A program made the position numbers and the translations under genes. 64,000 nucleotides of DNA from Oscillospiraceae bacterium (GTDB lineage Bacteria; Bacillota; Clostridia; Oscillospirales; Acutalibacteraceae), in assembly GCA_015065975.1 (NCBI GenBank), contig SVPG01000004.1, positions 36,276-100,275 on the forward strand, given 5' to 3'. The notes below the pieces were generated by a model. It made no database searches, was not told the DNA's origin, and was given only the letters and a program-made list of their open reading frames with translations. This document shows, piece by piece, positions 25,568 to 32,279 of this stretch (position 1 is its first letter; each line of letters begins with the position of its first letter).

Positions 25568-26710
25568 TTATCTCTTTGTCAGCAGACAGACGCATTCAAT
25601 ATGCTTTGTGTGCGGGAACATATCAACGGGCTGAATTTTCTTTACGGAATATCCGTTTTTGGTCAGCATACGCAAATCTCTTGCGAGGGTTTCTATTCCG
25701 CAGGAAATATATACTACTCGTTTCGGCGCGAGAAGAACGAGGCTCTCCAGGAAACGCTTGTCGCTTCCTGTTCTGGGAGGATCGGTGAAGACCACGTCAA
25801 CGGTTTCTCCCGCTTTTGCCATTTCTTCCATAAATCGACCCGAATCGCCCTGCACGAATTTTACATTCTTGCATTCGTTTGCGTCGGCGTTCTTCTCAGC
25901 GTCTGCGACAGCGCTGCCGTTGAGCTCAACGCCCAGAACTTCACGGCAGAAATCCGAAGCGATGATGCCGATGGTTCCCGTTCCGCAGTAACAATCCAGC
26001 ACGCGATCTTCGGTGGTGAGAGCGGCAAATTCCATAGCGGTTTTATAGAGTATCTCTGTCTGTACAGGATTGACCTGATAAAATGATGACGCTGAAATTC
26101 GGAAACGTTTCGAGCACAGCGTATCTTCAATATATCCTTTGCCGTAGAGAATAAACTCCTGTCCGCCCATAGTCAGAGGCATAGGATTTGTACAAACATT
26201 CTGTACAATGGTGGTGATGCAGGGGTGTGCCTTTCGAAGAGCCGCAACGAAGTTTTTCTTTGACGGCAGCATACTTTTTGAAGTAACAAGGCATACAAGA
26301 TATTCGCCGCTGTGAAAACCCTTGCGAATCATAACGTGACGAACAAGACCGTTTCCTGTGGCGGGGTTATAGGGGAAAATGCGAAATGACTGCATCAGAG
26401 TCTTTATTGTTGATATGATTCGGTCTGCCTGAGTATCTTCGAGCATACAGCTCTCGCAGGGGACAATTCTTCCGCTGCCCGACTGAAAAATGCCGGAAAT
26501 AATGCGACGCGAGGGATTGGTATAAAAGCCGTGCTGAACCTTGTTTCGGTAACGATAGGGATTTTTCATACCGATTATGGGAGCACATTCGGCAAATCCC
26601 GAAAGCAGGTGATCGACTTTATCCTGTTTCCATTCGAGCTGTAATTCGTATGGTTCTTTCAACTGACAACCGCCGCAGCGTTTGAACAGTCGGCAACTTT
26701 GTTCTTTCAT
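25568..26710 (-). CDS. Class I SAM-dependent RNA methyltransferase, RlmD/TrmA family
   Basis: A 380-residue enzyme of the uracil-C5 methyltransferase family (23S rRNA or tRNA). Cluster cysteines C-x5-C-x2-C at residues 6-15 with a later PCESC suggest a [4Fe-4S] site as in RlmD. SAM-binding motif LDCYCGTGTIGI near residue 242, catalytic-region DPPRTGS, active-site Cys in VVYISCG, and the family ending VDMFPHTKHIECV. No N-terminal TRAM domain is present, so it is shorter than RlmD (about 430-460). Start ATG 26710. A hairpin (CCGCAC/GTGCGG) sits in the leader at 26735-26750 and an extended -10 (TGATATAAT) at 26774-26782. Confidence 0.88.
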   Translation of the reverse strand: MKEQSCRLFKRCGGCQLKEPYELQLEWKQDKVDHLLSGFAECAPIIGMKNPYRYRNKVQHGFYTNPSRRIISGIFQSGSGRIVPCESCMLEDTQADRIISTIKTLMQSFRIFPYNPATGNGLVRHVMIRKGFHSGEYLVCLVTSKSMLPSKKNFVAALRKAHPCITTIVQNVCTNPMPLTMGGQEFILYGKGYIEDTLCSKRFRISASSFYQVNPVQTEILYKTAMEFAALTTEDRVLDCYCGTGTIGIIASDFCREVLGVELNGSAVADAEKNADANECKNVKFVQGDSGRFMEEMAKAGETVDVVFTDPPRTGSDKRFLESLVLLAPKRVVYISCGIETLARDLRMLTKNGYSVKKIQPVDMFPHTKHIECVCLLTKR

Positions 26711-26812
26711 TTGTTATCCATAGCCTTTCTGAAAGCCGCACGGTTGTGCGGTTATGTTCCGGTTGATAGAACTATTATATCATAACGGAAGAAAAATGGA
26801 ATATTAAGAAGC

Positions 26813-27151
26813 TTATTCTTTGCCGAGTGTTGCGGCGTACTTGTTCGATAGCAGCTTCGAAAGCAGGCAAAGTGCGGCTGTCAGAATTATACCGCCTGCG
26901 AAAAAGAATGAAAGAGCCATTGTTGTCTCAAAAAAGTCCTGTATGCTTGAGTTGAAAAGGAATTCGGTAAAATCGATTATGCTGAGTTCATAATGAAATC
27001 CCACGAGGATTGAGCAGAGAGCGGTAGCGACAAAGGTTGCGAGAGCAGAACAGTTCGAGAAGGAGCGTCTGCTTTTGTAGAGCCTTACAAAGTACCAGTT
27101 TGCGAGCGAAGCAGGAAACCTGTTGCAGGAATAACGAGATTGAAAGCCCAT
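26813..27151 (-). pseudogene. Anti-sigma-type membrane protein, C-terminal part separated by a frameshift
   Basis: This frame continues the zinc-finger protein at 27085-27450. Reading from about 27115 it gives ASLANWYFVRLYKSRRSF and then two hydrophobic helices (ALATFVATALCSILVGF and MALSFFFAGGIILTAALCLL). There is no ribosome binding site for the ATG at 27151, and its first residues are out-of-frame translation of the upstream part. One missing base near 27115 separates the halves. Joined, they would make a protein of about 212 residues with four membrane helices. Confidence 0.6.
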
Positions 27152-27450
27152 ATTCCGTTGAAAAGTCCGAGTGGACTTGCAGCCTCGAGTGCTACACCAA
27201 GCGTGATTGCGGCAAATGACGAAAAGAGCAGAACGGACTGAAGAACGGACGCCTTCCAGTAGTTTACGCGTTGGGGAGTTTTTGCGGGAAGTACGGGTGC
27301 TTCGATTTGCGAAGATGTGTTCATGCTTTCATATACCGCTCTGCACTCCTCGCAGGTGTTGATGTGTTCCTTTACAATGGCTGCACTTTGCTCCGAACAG
27401 CACTCATCGATATAAAGCGGGATAAGATCCAGAATAATGTTGCAATCCAT
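27085..27450 (-). CDS. Zinc-finger (zf-HC2-like) anti-sigma factor, N-terminal part; frameshifted
   Basis: A 121-residue reading frame. It starts MDCNIILDLIPLYIDECCSEQSA, followed by the zinc motif H-x3-C-x2-C (EHINTCEECR, residues 28-36) typical of anti-sigma factors that bind ECF sigma factors. Two membrane helices follow (VLQSVLLFSSFAAITLGVAL; GLFNGIWAFNLVIPATGF). The frame ends shortly after the second helix, while the neighbouring frame continues the protein. Start ATG 27450 is 11 bases after the end of the sigma gene, so the two are an operon. Either an authentic lesion or a base-calling error. Confidence 0.75.
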   Translation of the reverse strand: MDCNIILDLIPLYIDECCSEQSAAIVKEHINTCEECRAVYESMNTSSQIEAPVLPAKTPQRVNYWKASVLQSVLLFSSFAAITLGVALEAASPLGLFNGIWAFNLVIPATGFLLRSQTGTL

Positions 27451-27455
27451 ATTTG

Positions 27456-27932
27456 TTACCTCATTTTCTCTATAAGTTTTTGTTTGGCGCGGTAAAATGT
27501 GACTCTTGCCCAGCTTTCGCTTTTGCCGAAGATTCTGCTTATTTCTTTCAGCGAAATCTGTCCGAATACCGAGAGCATGAATACTTCTTTATACGGCTCT
27601 TCCAGCTCATGCAGGCAGGAAAGCGCCTTCTGCGATATATCCTTTTGTATAAAGGAGTTCTCGATATCGACTGAGGACTGTGCGTCACAAGCATCGTCGA
27701 GCGGCTGTATTTTCTGCTGCTCGTTGTACCATGCAAAATATGTATTTTTTGCAATCTGACATAGCCACGCTGACGCCTTGTTTTTATCTTTTAAACCGGT
27801 AATATTCATATATGCACAGAAAAAGGTTTCCTGAGTGAGTTCTTCGGCAAGTGAAGTATTTCGGGTCAGTTTGATAAGATATCTGAAAATAAAATTCTGA
27901 TGCTCGCTGAAAAGCTTTTCGATGTCGGTCAC
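27456..27932 (-). CDS. ECF-type RNA polymerase sigma factor
   Basis: A 158-residue ECF sigma factor. Region 2 runs through FSEHQNFIFRYLIKLTRNTSLAEELTQETF and region 4 through LEEPYKEVFMLSVFGQISLKEISRIFGKSESWARVTFYRAK. Start GTG at 27932 after GGGCGGTGAG. The following gene encodes a zinc-finger membrane protein, the usual anti-sigma partner. A possible autoregulatory promoter (TGTAACG at -35) lies just upstream. Confidence 0.93.
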   Translation of the reverse strand: MTDIEKLFSEHQNFIFRYLIKLTRNTSLAEELTQETFFCAYMNITGLKDKNKASAWLCQIAKNTYFAWYNEQQKIQPLDDACDAQSSVDIENSFIQKDISQKALSCLHELEEPYKEVFMLSVFGQISLKEISRIFGKSESWARVTFYRAKQKLIEKMR

Positions 27933-27951
27933 ATTCTCACCGCCCTTTCAA

Positions 27952-27983
27952 CTATAAGATAGAGAAATCTTCAAAACGTTACA
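27952..27983 (-). promoter_or_regulatory. Possible autoregulated ECF promoter
   Basis: On the minus strand TGTAACG (27983-27977) is followed after 19 bases by TTATAG (27957-27952). The AAC core at -35 is characteristic of ECF-dependent promoters. Position fits a transcription start about 15-20 bases before the sigma GTG. The match is by eye only. Confidence 0.4.
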
Positions 27984-28009
27984 AACATTATAAATTATTT
28001 TTAGAATAA

Positions 28010-28042
28010 AATAAAGCGGAGTGAGGCTTCACTCCGCTTTTG
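28010..28042 (-). terminator. Terminator after the C39-like peptidase gene (repeated hairpin)
   Basis: A 12-bp perfect stem (AAAGCGGAGTGA with TCACTCCGCTTT) and GGCT loop, followed on the minus strand by a T-rich run (TTTATTTTATT). The 28-base core is identical to the hairpin at 32249-32276. Confidence 0.88.
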
Positions 28043-28056
28043 ATCAGAAATATATA

Positions 28057-28833
28057 TTAAACTCTGCACACCCACAGGTTGCGGATCTGATCGGTTATGT
28101 CGGATAATTCCCAGAGCTTTTCGGATCTGATTGTGCTGTTGGGATCGTTTATCCTTACTTTTCCGTCTATATAGCCTGTCATAACAATAAAATGACCTGT
28201 TGAAGTGAAATCGCCGGGCCCCATCACGCAGATTATAGGATTGCCGACCTCGAGATTTCTGATTATTCTGTTTTCGTCCAAAGGTATTTCGACTACATCA
28301 AGACCGAGCTGTTTTCCTCCGACCGATATCAGCGTCCAGCTGCTTCCGTTGCCGTCCAGACTGTATCCGTTCGCTTCGGAGAATTGAGCAATGTACAGGG
28401 GAGTCAGTGAGGTATCATTGAGCAGATGAATACACACCATCGAAAGGCATACAGGTCCGCAGCCCGAGAGTCCCATAAGCTCGCCCGCATATTCGAAATA
28501 TCCCCAGCGCTCGTCCCATTGAAGAAGTAACGGCACGCTGTCACTGTTTTTGTATTCATCGAGATTTGCGGTTGAAAATGTACCCTTTTTTATCGGGTAA
28601 TTGAGGACGAAATCCTGGGTTTCGGGATTTTTCTCAAGGAGTGCAATCAGCTCCTCGGGCCAGGCGCTTGTCTGAATGTTGTGCTGCTTTGCAAAGCTTG
28701 CGATGATCGGATTTGTGTTGACATTGCTGCTTTCAGGTGAGTTTTTGTACAGCATAGCGGTCAATGCAATCAGTACAAGCAGCGCAATTGCAAAACAGCC
28801 GATGACGTGCTTTTTGTTTGATTGTCTTTTCAT
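28057..28833 (-). CDS. Membrane-anchored C39-like papain-fold cysteine peptidase
   Basis: A 258-residue protein with one N-terminal membrane helix (CFAIALLVLIALTAMLY) and an outer peptidase domain of the C39_2 type. Likely active residues: Gln in LLQWDERWG, nucleophile Cys in GLSGCGPVC near residue 133, His in GHFIVMTG near 218 and Asn/Asp in INDPNS near 232. Similar domains occur alone in secreted clostridial proteins. Not a bacteriocin exporter, since no ABC or transport domain is attached. Start ATG 28833 after AGGAG. It lies downstream of the two-component genes and on the same strand, but 92 bp apart. Confidence 0.82.
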   Translation of the reverse strand: MKRQSNKKHVIGCFAIALLVLIALTAMLYKNSPESSNVNTNPIIASFAKQHNIQTSAWPEELIALLEKNPETQDFVLNYPIKKGTFSTANLDEYKNSDSVPLLLQWDERWGYFEYAGELMGLSGCGPVCLSMVCIHLLNDTSLTPLYIAQFSEANGYSLDGNGSSWTLISVGGKQLGLDVVEIPLDENRIIRNLEVGNPIICVMGPGDFTSTGHFIVMTGYIDGKVRINDPNSTIRSEKLWELSDITDQIRNLWVCRV

Positions 28834-28925
28834 TTAAAATACTCCTGTCGTTTTTGATAAGTGTATTTTAAATGAAGGGAAGAGCGGATTTTTTACTCTT
28901 ATCTTTCTGTGTTCTTACGATTTTC

Positions 28926-29987
28926 TTACAACGGCAGTATTACCTTGAACTCGGTCAAACCATCGATGCAGGAGGCGATGATGTCGCCGCCGTGAAGCTC
29001 GACGATCTGTTTTGCAATAGCAAGTCCCAGTCCGGAGCCGCCCGTGGAAGACTGACGTGAACTGTCCAGCCGATAGAATTTTTCAAAAACTCGTTCGAGC
29101 TTTTCCTGAGGAATATCATCGCCGATGTTTTTTATGCTTATAATTGCGCGGTCGGCTGTTTTGTATGCGGTACATACCATGTCGGTTCCATTGTGGCTGT
29201 AATTTACGGCGTTGCGGAACAGATTGTCAAACACTCGTGCAAGCTTGTCGGCGTCTGCATATATAATGATTTCCGATTCTATATTCTCGATAACGTTTAT
29301 ATTCTTCTCTTCGAACATCGGGAAGAATTCATTGAGTATCTGAACAAGAAGAATTGTCAGATTGATTTTTGATTTTTGAGTCTGTACAGTATGAAGATTC
29401 AATCGGGTTATATCGAAGAATTCGTTTATGAGCTGTTCCAGCCTGTATGCTTTATCAAGAGCTACCCCTGCGAATTTGGCTCTTTGCTCCGACGGCATAT
29501 CGGGCGATTCTTCGAGCAGACTGAGATAACCGATTACAGATGTCAGAGGTGTTTTCAAATCGTGGGCGAGATAGACGATCAGATCGCTTTTTTGCTGTTC
29601 GGCAAGCTGTCTCGCGCGTTCGTTTTCTTTAATTTCGAACTTGAAATCCTTGAGCTTCTGGCTGAAGCTGCGCAGTTCCTCAGGACACTTTTTGCCGAAA
29701 ATATAAGGGTCGTCTTCGCTGAGAGATTCGCTTGCGGCAGATATGAGATTGCTGAGCCTGAATACATAGATGGCGGATATTATGACTAAACCTATTATGT
29801 AGATGTAAATTGCCGTAATCGTGCGGTTGTCACTTATTATATAAAATGCGTTCATGGACAGGTTATCGTAAAGAAAATCGATGACCGTACCGTTGAAGAA
29901 GTTATCCAACACAAAGAGTACAAGCATATACGCAACGGAATATATAATCACGCGGGCGATGTACCGTGTAATAGCACTATTTTTCAA
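28926..29987 (-). CDS. Sensor histidine kinase, VanS-like
   Basis: A 353-residue membrane kinase. Two N-terminal helices (about 11-29 and 57-77) enclose a short outer loop, followed by a HAMP-like linker. The phosphoacceptor His is in LAHDLKTPLTSVIGYLSLL near residue 142. The ATP-binding domain has the N box (FRNAVNYSHNG), G1 (IKNIGDDIP), F box and G2 (GGSGLGLAIAKQIVE). The short sensor loop and sequence style match the VanS group, but no van resistance genes are nearby, so the signal is unknown. Start ATG at 29987 overlaps the end of the regulator gene. Confidence 0.93.
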   Translation of the reverse strand: MKNSAITRYIARVIIYSVAYMLVLFVLDNFFNGTVIDFLYDNLSMNAFYIISDNRTITAIYIYIIGLVIISAIYVFRLSNLISAASESLSEDDPYIFGKKCPEELRSFSQKLKDFKFEIKENERARQLAEQQKSDLIVYLAHDLKTPLTSVIGYLSLLEESPDMPSEQRAKFAGVALDKAYRLEQLINEFFDITRLNLHTVQTQKSKINLTILLVQILNEFFPMFEEKNINVIENIESEIIIYADADKLARVFDNLFRNAVNYSHNGTDMVCTAYKTADRAIISIKNIGDDIPQEKLERVFEKFYRLDSSRQSSTGGSGLGLAIAKQIVELHGGDIIASCIDGLTEFKVILPL

Positions 29988-30666
29988 CTTTATAACCCAC
30001 TCCCCATACAGTTTTTATTATTTTCGGATTGCGCGGCGGTTCTTTCAGCTTTTCGCGAAGTCTTCTGATGTGTACCATAACGGTGTTGTTGCTGTCAAGA
30101 TAATCCTCGTTCCATACGGATTCGAAAATCTCCTCGGAAGAAACCACGTTTCCTGCGTTTTTGCAAAGCAGCCAGAGAATTTCGAATTCTGTCGGAGTAA
30201 GATTTACCGCTTCGTCAAAAAGCGAAACGAAGTGTTTCTGCCTGTCTATAACAAGACCGCTGCCTTCAAAAAAATCGGCTTCGGGAGGCTTTACAGCATC
30301 GTACTTTTTGTATCTGCGAAGCTGAGCTTTGACCCTGGCGAGCAGTTCGAGCGGATTGAAAGGCTTTGTCATATAGTCGTCTGCACCAATGCTCAAACCC
30401 GTTATCTTATCGATGTCTTCCACTCGGGCGGTCAGCATAATTATAGGATATGTGTGATTTTCCCGAATTTTCGAGCAGAGTTTGAATCCGTCAATTCCGG
30501 GCATCATAACGTCCAATATAGCGAGTTCTATGGTGCGGCTGTGTTCAATTTCTCGGTATGCTTCAAGAGAGTCGTAAAACTTTATTGTGCTGTAGCCTTC
30601 GTTTTTCAGAACAACGTCAATCAAATCGGCTATTTCCTTTTCGTCATCGACAATGATAATGCTCAT
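29977..30666 (-). CDS. Response regulator, OmpR/VanR family
   Basis: A 229-residue regulator. The receiver domain has the acidic pair in IIVDDEKE, the phosphoacceptor Asp in LAILDVMMPG near residue 51, and Lys in MTKPFNPLELLARV near residue 100. The C-terminal winged helix ends HIRRLREKL...IKTVWGVGYKVEK. Start ATG 30666. An extended -10 (TGCTATAAT) lies in the upstream gap. It overlaps the kinase gene by 11 bp, so the pair is coupled. Targets unknown. Confidence 0.95.
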   Translation of the reverse strand: MSIIIVDDEKEIADLIDVVLKNEGYSTIKFYDSLEAYREIEHSRTIELAILDVMMPGIDGFKLCSKIRENHTYPIIMLTARVEDIDKITGLSIGADDYMTKPFNPLELLARVKAQLRRYKKYDAVKPPEADFFEGSGLVIDRQKHFVSLFDEAVNLTPTEFEILWLLCKNAGNVVSSEEIFESVWNEDYLDSNNTVMVHIRRLREKLKEPPRNPKIIKTVWGVGYKVEK

Positions 30667-30749
30667 ATTACCACCCTTGCAAAAAGTGATTGAAAATATT
30701 ATAGCATAGCAGGATGCGAATATATATTAAGATTTTCTGACAAATTGAG

Positions 30750-30802
30750 CAAAAAAAATAACCCTTCCAAACTTAATTGAGACTGGAAAGGCTATCTTTT
30801 TT
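30750..30802 (-). terminator. Terminator of the XRE repressor gene
   Basis: Arms ATAACCCTTCC and GGAAAGGCTAT pair with two G-U wobbles around a 16-base loop. On the minus strand a run of eight T follows. The 5' arm overlaps the stop codon of the XRE gene. Confidence 0.75.
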
Positions 30803-30995
30803 TGAATTCTTCTCCGGTAATCAAATAATTTATTGAAACATTAAAATACTGTGACATAGCAACCAACAGAGCAAGGGAAGGCTCACGCTTGCCGTTTTCA
30901 TAGTAGGAGAGAGCCTCGCGTGATATATGCAAATCCATTGCGACTTTTTGTTGATTTAGTTTCAACTGTTTTCGTATTGATTTCAGTCCGATCAT
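30792..30995 (-). CDS. Small XRE-family transcriptional regulator
   Basis: A 67-residue single-domain Cro/C1-type helix-turn-helix protein. The DNA-binding helices lie in LKLNQQKVAMDLHISREALSYYE, followed by GKREPSLALLVAMSQYFNVSINYLI. No sensing domain. Start ATG 30995; GGGTGAT upstream acts as binding site. It is divergent from three small genes and two related palindromes lie in the 91-bp gap, so it probably represses both itself and them. Confidence 0.9.
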   Translation of the reverse strand: MIGLKSIRKQLKLNQQKVAMDLHISREALSYYENGKREPSLALLVAMSQYFNVSINYLITGEEFKKR

Positions 30996-31008
30996 TAAAT
31001 TATCACCC

Positions 31009-31037
31009 TTGCTTTTATTGTAACGATATGTTACAAT
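31009..31037 (+). promoter_or_regulatory. Promoter for the zinc-ribbon gene trio
   Basis: TTGCTT at 31009-31014, 17-base spacer, TACAAT at 31032-31037. The first palindrome covers part of the spacer and the -10 element, so a bound repressor would exclude RNA polymerase. Confidence 0.65.
31017..31037. promoter_or_regulatory. Operator 1 (palindrome TGTAAC-N5-GTTACA)
   Basis: ATTGTAAC-GATAT-GTTACAAT, perfect eight-base arms with a five-base centre. Same core as operator 2; centre-to-centre distance 24 bp. Confidence 0.75.
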
Positions 31038-31064
31038 AGTTATGTAACAATTTGTTACATAACT
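31038..31064. promoter_or_regulatory. Operator 2 (palindrome TGTAAC-N5-GTTACA)
   Basis: AGTTATGTAAC-AATTT-GTTACATAACT, perfect 11-base arms with a five-base centre. It shares the TGTAAC-N5-GTTACA core with operator 1 and lies next to it, in the gap between the XRE gene and the zinc-ribbon trio. Confidence 0.78.
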
Positions 31065-31086
31065 AAGAAGAGTGGAGGTGGTTTAA

Positions 31087-31392
31087 TTGAAATTTTGCAC
31101 TAATTGCGGGAAAGAGATTGCTGATAATGCAGAGATGTGTTTGTACTGCGGTTATGCTGTTCCATCGGCAAATCTACAAAACTATGATTACTCAATGAGC
31201 GATCGTCCTGAGCAGGTAGGCGAGGGCAAATCATCAACGGCATATGTTGTTATTTCGGCACTGATCCCGATTGTCGGATTGGTTCTTTGGGGAATGAAGC
31301 GCAAAGAAAGTCCCCAAGAAGCAAAAAAATATCTGATCGCGGCATTGGTGACTATTGGCATAACAATTTTGCTTAATGTTATCTGTGCGTAA
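31087..31392 (+). CDS. Zinc-ribbon membrane protein
   Basis: A 101-residue protein. It starts with a zinc ribbon of two CX2C knuckles (FCTNCGKEI...MCLYCGYAV, residues 4-25). After a hydrophilic linker come two membrane helices (VVISALIPIVGLVLWGM; YLIAALVTIGITILLNVICA). Proteins of this layout are common in Clostridia, function unknown. Start TTG at 31087 would follow GTGGAGGTGG with spacing of about six bases. First gene of a small operon opposite the XRE regulator. Confidence 0.8.
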   Translation: MKFCTNCGKEIADNAEMCLYCGYAVPSANLQNYDYSMSDRPEQVGEGKSSTAYVVISALIPIVGLVLWGMKRKESPQEAKKYLIAALVTIGITILLNVICA

Positions 31393-31413
31393 TTTACTAA
31401 GGAGTGAAAATAA

Positions 31414-31863
31414 ATGAAAAAAGAAGAAAAGGTAGCAGCGCTGTCACAGCTTATGGTACAGGGAGTTTTGACTGCTGATGAATTAGGACGATTGATTGCG
31501 GCGTTGGAACCTACGGGTGTATCGCCTGAAACTGAAAAAACTCCGGCTCAAAAGACGTATGAAGATTATATTACAAATGTTGTGGCGACTTCATTTAAAA
31601 GCCCGTCGCAGGTTAAATTCCCGCCCTTTGATCCATCTATGGTGAAGAACGGAACAATAAAACTTGATTTAAAAGAACAGAATATCAGATATATTCAGAC
31701 ATATGTCGATGCACCAAATTCGTATGGTGCAATGCTCAGAGAAGAAATAATTATAGGTATAGACAATAATTTTACACCTTTATTCTGGGCTCAGCATATT
31801 CAGCTCAGTCCTATACTTGGAAAAACTAAAGGCTGGATGACGATGTCGAAGAAACGGGGGTAA
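31414..31863 (+). CDS. Uncharacterised protein with SHOCT-like N terminus
   Basis: A 149-residue soluble protein, not recognised as a named family. The first 30 residues (AALSQLMVQGVLTADELGRLIAAL) resemble a SHOCT oligomerisation motif. The C-terminal part contains SPSQVKFPPF and YVDAPNSYGAMLREE, a pattern I have seen in single-domain proteins linked to zinc-ribbon membrane proteins. Start ATG 31414 after AAGGAG. Lies 21 bp after the first zinc-ribbon gene and four bp before the second, so all three form an operon. Confidence 0.7.
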   Translation: MKKEEKVAALSQLMVQGVLTADELGRLIAALEPTGVSPETEKTPAQKTYEDYITNVVATSFKSPSQVKFPPFDPSMVKNGTIKLDLKEQNIRYIQTYVDAPNSYGAMLREEIIIGIDNNFTPLFWAQHIQLSPILGKTKGWMTMSKKRG

Positions 31864-31867
31864 TCGT

Positions 31868-32191
31868 ATGTTCTGTGAAAAGTGTGGGAAAGAAATTGAC
31901 GGCAATATGCTGGTGTGCGGCTATTGCGGACACTCAATACCCCATTCACAGTTAAGTCAGAATGCATTAGAAAGAATGCATCAGAATCAACGGTCGGATG
32001 AAAGTCTGGAGATAAATCATAATGCGGTTATTCGCGGAGCAGGTTTTGTTTTGATGGGACTTGGCGGTGTTTGCGATTTGATAAGCATGACAATGATAGG
32101 CAGTGGATCAGTTGAAACTTTTAGCACACTTTTGATTGTGGGTTCAGTTTTATTTGGATTGGGTATGCTTCTTGCTTTTGCATTTCATTAA
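31868..32191 (+). CDS. Zinc-ribbon membrane protein
   Basis: A 107-residue protein with an N-terminal zinc ribbon (FCEKCGKEI...VCGYCGHSI, CX2C twice), a charged linker and two membrane helices (about 57-79 and 83-106). Layout parallels the first gene of the trio although the linker differs. Start ATG 31868, four bases after the stop of the middle gene, with GGGGG upstream as a weak binding site. Function unknown. Confidence 0.78.
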   Translation: MFCEKCGKEIDGNMLVCGYCGHSIPHSQLSQNALERMHQNQRSDESLEINHNAVIRGAGFVLMGLGGVCDLISMTMIGSGSVETFSTLLIVGSVLFGLGMLLAFAFH

Positions 32192-32245
32192 ATATAAGAT
32201 TGGTTAATGGATCGAAAACATGGATAGCGCAGATATTTATAATAC

Positions 32246-32278
32246 AAAAAAGCGGAGTGAGGCTTCACTCCGCTTTTT
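32246..32278. terminator. Bidirectional terminator (same hairpin as at 28013-28040)
   Basis: AAAGCGGAGTGA-GGCT-TCACTCCGCTTT with A-run on the left and T-run on the right, between two converging transcripts. The 28-base hairpin is identical to that at 28013-28040. Confidence 0.92.
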
Positions 32279-32279
32279 G

